From UBA2779 sp965232615 (GTDB lineage Bacteria > Spirochaetota > Spirochaetia > DSM-2461): DNA of 64,000 bases. The notes under the pieces are model-generated. The model had not been told where the DNA came from and searched no databases. It saw only the letters and a program-made list of their open reading frames with translations. The DNA is taken from positions 620,001 through 684,000 of the forward strand of contig OZ246985.1 of the NCBI GenBank assembly GCA_965232615.1, given 5' to 3'. This document shows positions 52,588 through 61,799 of this stretch, piece by piece. Position numbers and translations under genes: made by a program. Positions within the stretch are counted from its first letter, which is position 1; the number at the start of each line of letters is the position of its first letter.

Positions 52588-55260
52588 ATGACACTGGAAG
52601 AAATTCAGAGAATGGCCGCCAAACTCGGCTTGGACGACAAGAACATAAAAGCCCGCAACATCTATGTCAACTGGCTCTATAAAAATTTCGGCCTCATCAC
52701 CATGGCCGGGCTGGTCGACGACGATGCCCCTGTCCAGGTAGAAGCGATGTATGTCTCCCGTTTTTTTTCCGAAGCAGAGGTTCCCGAGGAGGAGGGTAGT
52801 AGAACAATAAAAAAAGCAGGAGAGGATGGTGGAAAAAAACTTGACATCCTCTACTGGCTCGACAAAGAGCATTTTATTACGATTGCCGGACTTCCCGGCG
52901 CAGGGAAAACCTGGCTTGTTCATGAGCTGACCCTTGAGACGGGTATCAGAAAGGGAACGGCCTTTAACAATACCTATCCCTGGATTATTCCCATTCCCCT
53001 GATCTTGAGGGAGTACGATACAAAGAAGTTAAGCTCCCTTGAGGAACTTCTCTCCGCTTTTTTTGATCGTGTAATAAAGAAGAATCCTCGGTTTAGCCCG
53101 AAGGATCTGGATGCATACCGCCGGAAGGGTCAGTTCCTCATCCTGCTTGACGGGATAGACGAAGTCGGGCCAGCGCATCGCAAAAAGATTATGGCATGGG
53201 CCCGGGAAACTTATTCCAAAGAGGAGATTCCTAACCGTTACATCGTTACCGGCCGCCCCCCCGGTTTTAAGGGATTAAACACCGACATGCCGGCCGCCCA
53301 GGGGAGAAATGTCAAACTCCACCTCCTTCCGTTTACGGATGAACAGAAGGAAGAATACATCAAGAAGTGGCATAAACTGCGCCCCGGGGCAAGCGAGGTG
53401 GAAAGAGAGACAAAACAAAAAAGCCTGATCGGGGCCTTGGCCGACCGGGATTATTTAAGTACCATGGCGCGGCGGCCCGGTTTCCTGGCGCTGATCTGTT
53501 TTGTCCATAACAACCTTGGGGAACTTCCTCACAGCCGCGCGACCCTCTATGATAAGATTATGGATGCCTACATCATGCAGCTTGAAAAGGTGCGGAATCT
53601 ATCGAAAAGCCGCCCCTGGGATAAGGGTGATCTCGTTTTTCTCCTGAGCCGACTGGCCTTAGACTGGCAGCGTGGAGCCGACAGGGACAATGACGAAGAA
53701 CGAATCCTGAGCGAGCCCATAGATGCCGTAAGAAACCGCTTTGTCGGATATCTTAGGGAAAAAAACCGTTACCGCACCATTGAGGAGGGGGATGCCGAAA
53801 ACCTCCTGCCCTTCTACCTGGCCCGAACCGGTATCCTCTCGGAGCCCCAGGCCGGGACCGTCCGGTTTGCCCATAACTCCTTCCAGGAATATCTGGTCGC
53901 CTACTACCTCAATGTCCGCCACCAGGGGGGGACAGCTAATAGTTTTGAATTTTTACTAAAACGCATTGAATCTGAATTCTGGCGGGAAAGCGCCCACCTC
54001 TACCTTTCCCTGCGGCAAAAGGATTCGCAGAATCTCGCCTACCGCACCCTCCTGCGAAAACTCGATCTCAATGAGGCGGGTCAGCGGCTTTTCCTGGCGG
54101 AGATACTGGGAAGCGAGGAAATCGCCTTCTCGGAAGAAGAGCGGAAGCGGTGGATCGAACTCCTCCTCCTTTCCGCGATGGGCGGAAAAGGGGAACGCAG
54201 CCTATGGGGGGCTCTTCTTAAGAGAAAAAATAATTCGGAGACAGTACATGCCCTTTGCGATGATTGGCTGAAAAAAGGGCCTGCATCGGTGAGGGATGAT
54301 TTTAAGAAACAGTGGGAAACGATCAATCGCCTTAGCTATCTCGGTGTTGACGGGGGAAATAGGGATGATCCATTAGAGGTCTCTCAGGCAGATCAGGATG
54401 AGCCGTACTTGGAAGAAGCGTACAAACCCAAGGAGGATGCCGACCTCTTCCTCAATAGCTGGGGCATAAAGGCGATCCTGTGTTCCTTTAGTTATGATGG
54501 TAAGACCGATGATGCCATTGAGAAAAATCTGAAAGATTTAGATCGTTCCTTATTGTATGAAGACGATGCGTACACGGGGCTTTATTGGCTGATCCAGCAA
54601 ACACCGTATTATTGCGCCCCGCCCACGCCCTCGGCATCCCTATTTTGGAGGGATGTTTTTCTTATAAGTCCGCAGAATATCGCTGAACTCGGCCGACACG
54701 AATGGCTGAAAAAGATGCGGGCATTCCAGCTCCTTGTTTTGGGAGAAAATGCAAACTTGGATATTCTCCAGGCTCTGGCTCGGGCTCTGGATCTGGCTCT
54801 GGCTCTGGATCTGGCTCTGGCTCTGGATCTGGCTCTGGCTCTGGCTCTGGATATGGCTCGGGCTCTGGATCGGGATCTGGCTCGAGAAGGTCTTATGCTT
54901 TATCTCTCTGCTATATTTTATATGTCTGCCTGTTGCCTGCTTGGAAAAGAGGAAATGCCGTCTTTTAGGAAAGAGGAATTACCCTCGGAGGAGCGTCCAG
55001 GGAAAGAGGAAATAAGAGGGCTTCTGAAAGATAACACCAAAGAGCTACAGCTAGAAGGCTGGGACGATGAGCAATACGAATCGGCGCAGAAAGAAACTGT
55101 CTGGCCTGGAAATCTTGCCCGGCACCTGAGGAAACAGATGGAGGAACAGGATATCGGAACGATTGATTTTTCCCCTGAGGCATTTACCCGGCACTTCAAT
55201 GCGCGGGTAGCAGAATTTAGGGCAAAGGTTGAGGCTGGGGAAAAAAATCGTAAAGGGTAA
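52588..55260 (+). CDS. NACHT-domain STAND NTPase
   Basis: 890 residues from ATG 52588 (GGAGGA 8 bases upstream). A short N-terminal helical part, then NACHT: Walker A IAGLPGAGKTW (101-108), Walker B LILLDGIDEVG (186-192), sensor YIVTGRPPGF, and later RFAHNSFQEYLVAYYL, a typical NACHT-associated motif. The C-terminal half is helical and contains an unusual Leu/Ala/Asp repeat coded by hexamer-like DNA at 54771-54888. Bacterial NACHT proteins include anti-phage NLR-like proteins. No recognisable effector (nuclease, TIR) is fused, so the effector may be the unknown N-terminal or C-terminal part or the KAP partner. Confidence 0.88.
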   Translation: MTLEEIQRMAAKLGLDDKNIKARNIYVNWLYKNFGLITMAGLVDDDAPVQVEAMYVSRFFSEAEVPEEEGSRTIKKAGEDGGKKLDILYWLDKEHFITIAGLPGAGKTWLVHELTLETGIRKGTAFNNTYPWIIPIPLILREYDTKKLSSLEELLSAFFDRVIKKNPRFSPKDLDAYRRKGQFLILLDGIDEVGPAHRKKIMAWARETYSKEEIPNRYIVTGRPPGFKGLNTDMPAAQGRNVKLHLLPFTDEQKEEYIKKWHKLRPGASEVERETKQKSLIGALADRDYLSTMARRPGFLALICFVHNNLGELPHSRATLYDKIMDAYIMQLEKVRNLSKSRPWDKGDLVFLLSRLALDWQRGADRDNDEERILSEPIDAVRNRFVGYLREKNRYRTIEEGDAENLLPFYLARTGILSEPQAGTVRFAHNSFQEYLVAYYLNVRHQGGTANSFEFLLKRIESEFWRESAHLYLSLRQKDSQNLAYRTLLRKLDLNEAGQRLFLAEILGSEEIAFSEEERKRWIELLLLSAMGGKGERSLWGALLKRKNNSETVHALCDDWLKKGPASVRDDFKKQWETINRLSYLGVDGGNRDDPLEVSQADQDEPYLEEAYKPKEDADLFLNSWGIKAILCSFSYDGKTDDAIEKNLKDLDRSLLYEDDAYTGLYWLIQQTPYYCAPPTPSASLFWRDVFLISPQNIAELGRHEWLKKMRAFQLLVLGENANLDILQALARALDLALALDLALALDLALALALDMARALDRDLAREGLMLYLSAIFYMSACCLLGKEEMPSFRKEELPSEERPGKEEIRGLLKDNTKELQLEGWDDEQYESAQKETVWPGNLARHLRKQMEEQDIGTIDFSPEAFTRHFNARVAEFRAKVEAGEKNRKG
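54771..54888 (+). repeat. GCTCTG/GATCTG hexamer-type repeat inside the NACHT gene
   Basis: About 20 tandem hexamers of the types GGCTCT, GGATCT and variants, coding for a Leu-Ala-Leu-Asp pattern (ALDLALALDLALALD). All units are multiples of 3, so length changes would keep the frame. Confidence 0.88.
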
Positions 55261-55533
55261 TCCGGAATATAATTATGCTGAGCGGCCTTGGATTGCTGAC
55301 AGGAAACCCAAGGACACTCGTATGGTTTCTTCCGAAGAAGCAAATTAGTTCTGGTGCCAAAGTAGGTTTGCTCATAGACAATATTGTTCACTGTCCATTT
55401 CAAACACCAATCAAGGAAATCATTAGGCAATACAGGTAGATGTTGTATTCTATACATTCCGATTGGAGCTACTGCGTTCTGGAGAAATGCCTTGACATCT
55501 TGAGTGAAGTCTGATAAACACCTGCATAATTTT
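55261..55533 (-). other. Stretch with an unrecognised open frame
   Basis: 273 bp between the NACHT stop and the second IS. On the minus strand it is open throughout and reads LSDFTQDVKAFLQNAVAPIG, LPNDFLDWCLKWTVNNIVYE, GTRTNLLLRKKPYECPWVSC. It may be a gene fragment cut by the IS. Not recognised. Confidence 0.3.
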
Positions 55534-55585
55534 TTAACCCAAGTTCACCACTATAAAACGTAATCCCTTATAATAAATGGAGTTA

Positions 55586-56005
55586 CTATTTTTTATTTAC
55601 ACTACGTATTTGGTGAGCCGTCATCCGCCGGTTCAACGCCTTTCCCGATAGCCCAAGCATCGCATAAATCTTCTGATGTTCTTGTTCTTGTCGAGAGTCG
55701 AGTCTCACTTCATTATTCATCAGCACTCCCTCTTTAGTCTTGGAAATGTACTCTATGGTTATCCTCTGGTGGGTAGAAAGAACTGCTTTTATGGTCTTCC
55801 AACTCCGTGTATCCCCTCCTTTTCGTAATTTACATTCAGTCGCATGCATCAGGTGATACGCAAGGACTGATATGAGCATATGCGACTGAACTCTCTCCTC
55901 CAGTTGGTGAAAGTTAGGCCGAAAGCCAAGATGAGACTTCATGTCTCTAAATGAGTTCTTAGGTACGACCAAGCATTTTGTAGAGCTCCCAAATATTTTT
56001 GTCAT
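55586..56005 (-). CDS. Transposase C-terminal part, +1 frame (IS copy 2)
   Basis: Identical in sequence to the 139-codon frame of copy 1 (SFRDMKSHLGFRPNFHQLEE and on). It overlaps the main frame by 47 bases. Confidence 0.7.
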   Translation of the reverse strand: MTKIFGSSTKCLVVPKNSFRDMKSHLGFRPNFHQLEERVQSHMLISVLAYHLMHATECKLRKGGDTRSWKTIKAVLSTHQRITIEYISKTKEGVLMNNEVRLDSRQEQEHQKIYAMLGLSGKALNRRMTAHQIRSVNKK

Positions 56006-57473
56006 TCAAATCTTTTCGATTGGTTCTAAGGGTATAAGTTCCTTCACTGTTTCCTGTCTGAGTTTTCTTCTCCCATTTAATGTCAATCGCATTCATCTTT
56101 CCTGTCCGCTTAATAGGCTCCCCAGGAATAACTGATATTTCATAAAGTTTTGCAGCCCTTGGATATTTTTCCTTAAGCCTGCCAATGTTCTGAAGAACCG
56201 AAGGATACAGTTTCATGCGGTTTTTCTTGTTTAATCCGTCACGAAGATATTGAAGTCTTTCAAGGAGGATGGTTTCGGTACGCATAGCCATGGCCTCTTC
56301 TTTAAGACGTTTGTGCTCGCTCTTCACCAGAACCCAATGCTCATCCGAGATCGTTTTTCCGAATACTTCAATCCTGGCACCTGTTTTCTTGTCCTCCATG
56401 ATCAGATTCATGTCTTCCCTGGGCTCAAGCTCCAAAGGACTTTTCCCTCTGTGAACCACAAGGTAGGAGCATTTCCGCTCTTTAAGCCAGTCGATATTCT
56501 CTTTTGTGGCAATCCCGGCATCCATTACGATAGTTGCCCCGACTTTCAAGCCCGCGTTGGCTTCCAAATCTAAAATCGTAGCCTGAAAAGTCCTGGATTC
56601 GCACTGGTTCCCCGGATGAAACTTGCTATACTTGGGAAATCCATCCGCATCGACAACCAACCCCAGGGTAGCCAATTTGCAGTCACTGCGCTTTTCTTTC
56701 GAGCGACCATAAGATACCTTTGGGTTCTTTTTGCACTGACCCTCAAAGTAGGTGTTCGTTAAATCGTAAAGTATAATGCTTTCGTCGAGGGAGAATAAAT
56801 CTTGTTCTTTACAAGCCAAATGCTTCTCCAGCTCGTCCTTACAGCGGTAGAGAACATCGGTAGCCCTGTAGTACGCATTCAGGGAGGACGAATGGGGTAA
56901 GCCACACAGCTCAAAAAGAGCAGAATGTTTTTCCGCCCACTGCCTGGTAAATCGCTCGCTGGCTGGTTTGATCATTCTACCGACGATTAGAGCTTCAAGT
57001 AAGGGGAGCGTTCCCTTAGGCACACCGCATTTCCTTAGAACTCTGTCCATTTCCAACTCTTTCCATTGCTGATGACAGACGTACTCAGGGCCTAGGCTTC
57101 TGACTTTCTTTGTTTCAAGGCTGTTAACATCGACCGCTACAAAATTGGCTTGCGCTTGAGCTTTTATTTGTGCGTCTTTTGCTCGCTTGGTGAAAATGCG
57201 GTCTGATACCTGCTGTGCGATTTTCTCAATGTCTTCATCCAAGTCGAATAATTCTCTGTTTCCTGAAAGAATATTTTCAATTCTTCTTGCCAGAGCTTTG
57301 TATTGAGAAGAATCAATATCCAGTTTCCCAGGGTTGAGAATAATCCGCTGTCGGGGGCCTTTATCAGTGCGGATATTTTCCACAAGATTGAGGTAGGTGT
57401 ACTGTTTTTTCGTTTTACCGTTGGTAACTTTTACTGGTCTTATATACATACTACGAAGATACACCAAAGCCAC
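55959..57473 (-). CDS. IS1634-like transposase, main frame (IS copy 2)
   Basis: 504 residues, differing from copy 1 at about seven places (for example LNPGKLDID for LNLGKLDID and LEPREDMNLI for LEPSQEMNLV). It has the same two Asp motifs and the same stop at IWELYKMLGRT, so the frame break predates the duplication or is functional. Confidence 0.82.
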   Translation of the reverse strand: MALVYLRSMYIRPVKVTNGKTKKQYTYLNLVENIRTDKGPRQRIILNPGKLDIDSSQYKALARRIENILSGNRELFDLDEDIEKIAQQVSDRIFTKRAKDAQIKAQAQANFVAVDVNSLETKKVRSLGPEYVCHQQWKELEMDRVLRKCGVPKGTLPLLEALIVGRMIKPASERFTRQWAEKHSALFELCGLPHSSSLNAYYRATDVLYRCKDELEKHLACKEQDLFSLDESIILYDLTNTYFEGQCKKNPKVSYGRSKEKRSDCKLATLGLVVDADGFPKYSKFHPGNQCESRTFQATILDLEANAGLKVGATIVMDAGIATKENIDWLKERKCSYLVVHRGKSPLELEPREDMNLIMEDKKTGARIEVFGKTISDEHWVLVKSEHKRLKEEAMAMRTETILLERLQYLRDGLNKKNRMKLYPSVLQNIGRLKEKYPRAAKLYEISVIPGEPIKRTGKMNAIDIKWEKKTQTGNSEGTYTLRTNRKDLNDKNIWELYKMLGRT

Positions 57474-57674
57474 AAAGGAGCCAAGCGAAAAAATAAAGTG
57501 TTAGGCACTACATTTTGATTTGAGGTGATTTGAGGTCCCCAAAAAGCGGAATCCCTAAATATTCTATGGTATTTATGAGGTTTTCGGAAATATTTAAGCC
57601 TCTTTTTGAGGTAATTCGTTTTCTTGGTCGTTAAAAAAATATTTAGCAGGTGTATTTTGGTGAACTTGGGTTAA

Positions 57675-57855
57675 TGCTCTATCCAGGTTGATATCATTGC
57701 CGTCTTTTGTGTTATTAATCAGCAGTTGGGTTTGGTCAGCTGTGAGCGTGTTGAACTTATGACCAACGACCGCAGAAGAACCTGCTTCGATGTCATCGTC
57801 AGTGAAGTATGCAGTTTCACCTGCAAATCCTTCTACTTTATAAACGAATCCTTCA
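57675..57855 (-). pseudogene. Gene fragment between IS copy 2 and MITE copy 9
   Basis: On the minus strand about 60 codons read GFVYKVEGFAGETAYFTDDD and SSAVVGHKFNTLTADQTQLL before running into the IS. The upstream end meets the MITE end directly. Not recognised. Confidence 0.4.
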
Positions 57856-57868
57856 GGCAACCTCTAAA

Positions 57869-59389
57869 CTGAAGCTTTTATCGCAAGACCACCATATTTC
57901 CATACAGGGAAAGCAATTAGCCAATTTCCCAATGTTACGTTACTGGGGATATATAGCGACTACATACTGACCCCCAAAAGATTCAGGATTACTCTTTGAT
58001 GTTTTACTGGTTCTGTAACCCGCGTGAAGGATGCGGATTCTTTACAATCAAATTCAATTGTGTTTTGGCAAATAGTCGCAAGACAATTTAACGCCGTTCG
58101 GAAACTATGGACGAGTTCTCCATCGTCTGTTTGTTTTGTTGATGCTTTCGCCAGGGCTTTACCAGATTTTTTCGCAGGAGAAACGATGGATTTCTTTTTC
58201 TTCTCCCTTTCAATGGCAGAAGCTTCATCTTCAAAGAGAATGGGAGCCATCCGTTTCCGCATTTCCCATTCAACATAGTAGGCAAGCATACAAACCAATA
58301 CATGCGCCCGAACCCTGTCCTCCAGGCGGTGATAAACGGGCCGTAGCTTCAAGTCCACCAACTTTATGTAGCGAAATGCCTGTTCAACGTTGGAGAGCCG
58401 TTTGTACGCAAATACAACCTTTTCGTCAGAGAGTTCTTCCGGATTTCCCTGTCAATGCTCGCTTCAGTTAGCATTCCTCGGTCACCGACCACAGTGATCC
58501 GTTCAAGACCGAAGCGATTTCGGAGTTTTTCAATCTGGCTGGAAACCGTCATCGGATCGGCTGTGTTGCCTTCAAAGACTTCAACCCCCACAGGACGTCC
58601 TTCTGAGTCACAAAGAAGACCCACTTCAATTTGTAGCTTGCCCCTCTTACCGTCTCGAGAGTATCCCCGTTTAGCGAGGGGACAGTGTTTTCCCTCATAC
58701 CATGCAGATGTCAGGTCGTAAAAAACTAACGAACCGTTTTTGAGGTGTCTGTCAGCTAGCTTCGTTTCAATCGTATGCTGACGTTTTAAGAGCCAATCAA
58801 GCGATTTGTCAATGTCATATTCTCCAATGGTTTCATCCAAACCGATCTGTTCTGATAAAGTCGTGGTCTTTGATGGTCCGATAAGTTCCCTAAAAGTGGC
58901 CAGTTTCGATTGTGGATGAAGAATACGTTGGGCAATAAGGGCGATAATCAAATTACGTTCGGGAGTTCGGCGGGAGGAAATTAACCGAGGGATATCAAGA
59001 TCTTTCATAACCTTGAGGATGGCAACGGCATGACCATGCGGTAGAGTTCGAGTGATTTTGAAATCATTTCCAGATAGGGCTTCTGGTCCTTCTTTAAGCA
59101 ACCGTCGAAGGCCTTCAACGGCATGACCTGGCAGTTTGGTTAAATTAGCCAGAGTCTTTTTGACAACGCGGCCATTCTCTCGGTGGTCTTCCCGCAGCAG
59201 AATGCAGGGAGGCGAATTTCTGTTTGGTACTATTTGAATATACATGGGTATATTATGAAATATATCTACATAATTGTCAATACATAAATATAATAAAATT
59301 GTAATATTACATGGGGGCGTTTTGAAGGCAAAACTAGCTCAACTTTTTTCTATATAAGTATTTAGCCCGAAATTCCCTTAAAACTTCAG
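57869..59389 (-). mobile_element. Second IS1634-family element (1521 bp), deleted inside, nested in a MITE
   Basis: Ends CTGAAGCTTTTA and TAAAACTTCAG form an imperfect inverted repeat. Both sides carry TCTAAA (57863-57868 and 59390-59395), a 6-bp target duplication of the size known for this family. The transposase within is deleted. Confidence 0.85.
57960..59245 (-). pseudogene. IS1634-family transposase with internal deletion
   Basis: The 5' part (58430-59245) holds SLVFYDLTSAWYEGKHCPLA, GVEVFEGNTADPMTVSSQIE and ITVVGDRGMLTEASIDREI. Then about 100-150 residues of the usual protein are missing, and the frame changes to EELSDEKVVFAYKRLSNVEQ AFRYIK and VDLKLRPVYHRLEDRVRAHV, the C-terminal part with the catalytic Glu. 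The joint is at about 58440. Not functional as it stands. Confidence 0.8.
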
Positions 59390-59651
59390 TCTAAAAAACC
59401 GTTTTTGGAATTTGGCGCAGTGGCGGTGTGTTCCTCGGGCTACGCCCTGTGGTACACACCTGATTAAATTTTTTTCTTGATGCAAGGCGGCCTGTCTGCG
59501 TGCGGACACGCACAGGCAGGCAAAAGCTAAGGGCGTAGCTGGGCTTAGTTGAGTATTTTGACAACGCAGTAGCGGCGGAAAAGATCTGAGTCAAGAACTC
59601 AATGGGTTTTTTAGAGGTGCCCGTAAGTTTAGGCTGTGTAAGAGAAATGCG

Positions 59652-59684
59652 GCATTCAGCGTTGGCTTAACCAACGCTGAATGC
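59652..59684. other. Perfect 14-bp hairpin after DUF1566 gene C
   Basis: GCATTCAGCGTTGG, loop CTTAA, CCAACGCTGAATGC, beginning 21 nt after the stop codon. Identical stem to the hairpins after genes A and B. Confidence 0.85.
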
Positions 59685-59705
59685 AATAGTTAAATGGGCA
59701 AATAG

Positions 59706-59828
59706 TTAAAAAGCTCGCACCGCACGGACATGCAGATCGCTGTTCTTGGTGGTGCCGAGCTGGAGGTCGTCACTGTCAAAGTCCTTTCCCCACGCGAGGT
59801 TGGGAATGGACTGCGACGAGGACCAGTA
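59706..59828 (-). other. Candidate variable region of gene C
   Basis: From YYWSSS to the stop, 41 codons. Variable codons are mostly NNC or NNY. Compared with gene A over the 17 codons from the residue after YWSSS, I count 18 base differences: 7 in codon position 1, 8 in position 2 and 3 in position 3. Confidence 0.55.
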
Positions 59829-61739
59829 GTAGTTAGCTTTAAAGCTGCCAATGGCTATCCTCTGTTTATACAACTCATCCAGTTCAGCCTTGGACGGCAG
59901 AAACCAGTCGTCCTTCCCTCCCAATGTGTAGTTAGCGCATGCCTTTGCCGCATAGTCTTCTGTGAAATTGGCAGCCTCCATAGCTGCAACGATAGCCTCT
60001 GTGTTGGATTCTCCGGTTCCTATGGCTGTACCTGTTGTCACACTTGTCACAGTATCACCCCATTTATAATCACTAAGATCACTGGGGGCCGCCTCCAGAT
60101 AGCGCCAGCCGTCAGAGATTGAGCCCTTATCGTAGAACACTATGCCTCCGGCAGGACCGAGGCCGCCTATGCTGTACACTACCGTCAGTACGAAATCGAC
60201 TGTTGTCTCTCCAGTGTAGTTGGTTTTACCGGCAGCCTTCACGGTGTATGTTCCGGTATCGACTGTATCGATCGTGGCTGCTATAGAGACTAGACCGCTG
60301 TTATCTATGGTGACGCCATTTACGGCGGCTCCATCTTTCTCTATGCTCAGGCCGTAATCAGTTCCTGCGATCAGACCGGCATTGTTGATCGTTACGGAGA
60401 AAGTTGATGCTTGCAAGGGGGGGAGAGTTTGGTCACCAACGGAAATAGAGAAGCTCTGCACATCTGCAATATTTTTAGGATCGACTGTCAGAGTGAAGGT
60501 GACCGTTTTCTCGCCCTTGTAGTTACCTTTACCGGTGGCCTTTACGATGTAGTTGCCTCCATCGCTTAAGATAATGGCGTTGGTTATGGTAATGGTGCCG
60601 TTATTGGCGATGCTGACAGCGCCGGAGTTTACGCCAGTTCCAGTAATGCTCAGGTCGTAGTCGGTACCCGCCGTTAGGGTTAGGCTGCCGCCGACCGTCG
60701 CGGTGTGGGTTCCCCCTGCCAGTGCCGTTACATTTGTATTGGTAACAGTGAGGGAGAATTCGGCGGAATCCAGGTTAGTGATATCTACCTGTTCTTTTTT
60801 AACCGTCAGGGCGAAGGTCTTTGTGTCGCTTTCACTATTCTTTGTTATCGTCGCGGTGAGAGTGACAGACGCATCATTAGCAGCATTAACATCCGGGCGG
60901 GTAACCGTTCCGTCATTGGCGATGACGCCGGGTACATCGCTGGCCCACGATATGGTGGTTCCGCTGGCTCCGGTAGTCGGCAGGGTCATATCCTGGGTTA
61001 CCGAAGTTGCGCTGTCTGTACCCGCATAGTCAATGTCTAGCACGGCCTTATCAGCAGCTACCGACTCGGCATCGCTTAGGTCTTTTTTAACCGTCAGGGT
61101 GAAGGTCTTTGTGTCGCTTACACCATTCTTTTCTATTGTAGCGGTGAGAGTGACAGTCGCATCGGCAGCCGGGCGGATAACCGTTCCGTCACTGGCGATG
61201 ACGGTGGTATCGCTACTGGTCCACGTTATGGTGGTTCCGCTGGCTCCGGTAGTCGGCAGGGTCATATCCTGGGTTACCGAAGTTTCGCTGTCTCCTTGCG
61301 CATAAGTAATGACTAGCGCGGTCTTAGCAGCAGCTACCGACTCGGTATCGCTTAGGCCGGCATCTTTTAGAACCGTCAGGGTGAATTCCTTTGTGTCGCT
61401 TTCAGTATTCTTTGTTATCGTCGCGGTGAGAGTGACAGTCGCATCGGCAGCATTAGCAGCCGGGCGGGTAACCTCTCCGGTATCGGCGATGACGGTGGTA
61501 TCGCTACTGGTCCACGATATGGTGGTTCCGCTGTCTCCGGTAGTCGGCAGGGTCATATCCTGGGTTACCGAAGTTGCGCTGTCTGTACCCGCATAGCCAA
61601 TGTCTAGCGCGGCCTTATCAGCAGCTACCGATTCCTGATCACTCAATCCCTCACTTGTTGCGAGACAGCCTCCCAATCCAATGAGAACGAGAAATCCGAC
61701 AAGTGCCACCAGGGGTATCGCTCTTGTTGATTGTTTCAT
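59706..61739 (-). CDS. Surface lipoprotein with three Ig-like repeats and DUF1566 domain (C)
   Basis: 677 residues from ATG 61739 (AGGAGG upstream). Lipobox LGGC with Cys25. Residues about 32-315 are three tandem units of 92-97 residues, each with LSDxESVAAxK, SVTQDMTLPTTG and TLTATIxKN, of the atrophied bacterial Ig type. Two further beta domains follow, the second closely like that of gene B (ASTFSVTINNAGLIAGTDYG). The last 130 residues are DUF1566: GPAGGIVFYDKG, RYLEAAPSDLSDYKWGD, DDWFLPSKAELDELY and a variable tail ending VRAVRAF. MITE-like repeats flank it. Likely a surface binding protein. Confidence 0.82.
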   Translation of the reverse strand: MKQSTRAIPLVALVGFLVLIGLGGCLATSEGLSDQESVAADKAALDIGYAGTDSATSVTQDMTLPTTGDSGTTISWTSSDTTVIADTGEVTRPAANAADATVTLTATITKNTESDTKEFTLTVLKDAGLSDTESVAAAKTALVITYAQGDSETSVTQDMTLPTTGASGTTITWTSSDTTVIASDGTVIRPAADATVTLTATIEKNGVSDTKTFTLTVKKDLSDAESVAADKAVLDIDYAGTDSATSVTQDMTLPTTGASGTTISWASDVPGVIANDGTVTRPDVNAANDASVTLTATITKNSESDTKTFALTVKKEQVDITNLDSAEFSLTVTNTNVTALAGGTHTATVGGSLTLTAGTDYDLSITGTGVNSGAVSIANNGTITITNAIILSDGGNYIVKATGKGNYKGEKTVTFTLTVDPKNIADVQSFSISVGDQTLPPLQASTFSVTINNAGLIAGTDYGLSIEKDGAAVNGVTIDNSGLVSIAATIDTVDTGTYTVKAAGKTNYTGETTVDFVLTVVYSIGGLGPAGGIVFYDKGSISDGWRYLEAAPSDLSDYKWGDTVTSVTTGTAIGTGESNTEAIVAAMEAANFTEDYAAKACANYTLGGKDDWFLPSKAELDELYKQRIAIGSFKANYYWSSSQSIPNLAWGKDFDSDDLQLGTTKNSDLHVRAVRAF
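60795..61646 (-). repeat. Three tandem Ig-coding units of about 280 bp
   Basis: Each unit codes for about 95 residues and the units remain very similar at DNA level (long shared runs such as GGCAGGGTCATATCCTGGGT on the plus strand), so recombination could change the number of domains. Confidence 0.85.
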
Positions 61740-61799
61740 ATCTATGAACCTCCTAAAGAAATTATGCAGGAGTTTATCAGACTTCACTGATAACGTCAA

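Larger units (their letters stand above)
55534..57674 (-). mobile_element. IS1634-like insertion sequence, copy 2 (2141 bp)
   Basis: Same ends, same length and same orientation as the copy at 41735-43875. The two copies bracket the redox and KAP-NACHT region, as in a composite transposon. TTAA is present at both ends. Confidence 0.9.
57856..59622. repeat. MITE-like repeat, copy 9, split by an IS
   Basis: The left end GGCAACCTCTAAA (57856-57868) and the remainder (TCTAAAAAACCGTTTTTGG, from 59390, to GAGGTGCCC at 59622) belong to one element interrupted by the 1521-bp IS. The right part has one GGGC/GCCC-type palindrome and the GCCTGTCTGCGTG hairpin block, and is joined at 59623 to the hairpin of DUF1566 gene C by the conserved linker. 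Confidence 0.85.

Noticed and set aside
54702..54968. A Gly-Ser repeat protein and a Trp-rich repeat protein in the other plus-strand frames
   Set aside because: They are shadows of the hexamer repeat in the NACHT gene and have no start region of their own.
54918..55457. A 179-codon minus-strand frame at the end of the NACHT gene
   Set aside because: Most of it is antisense to the NACHT gene. Only the part beyond 55260 might be a gene fragment and is listed as such.
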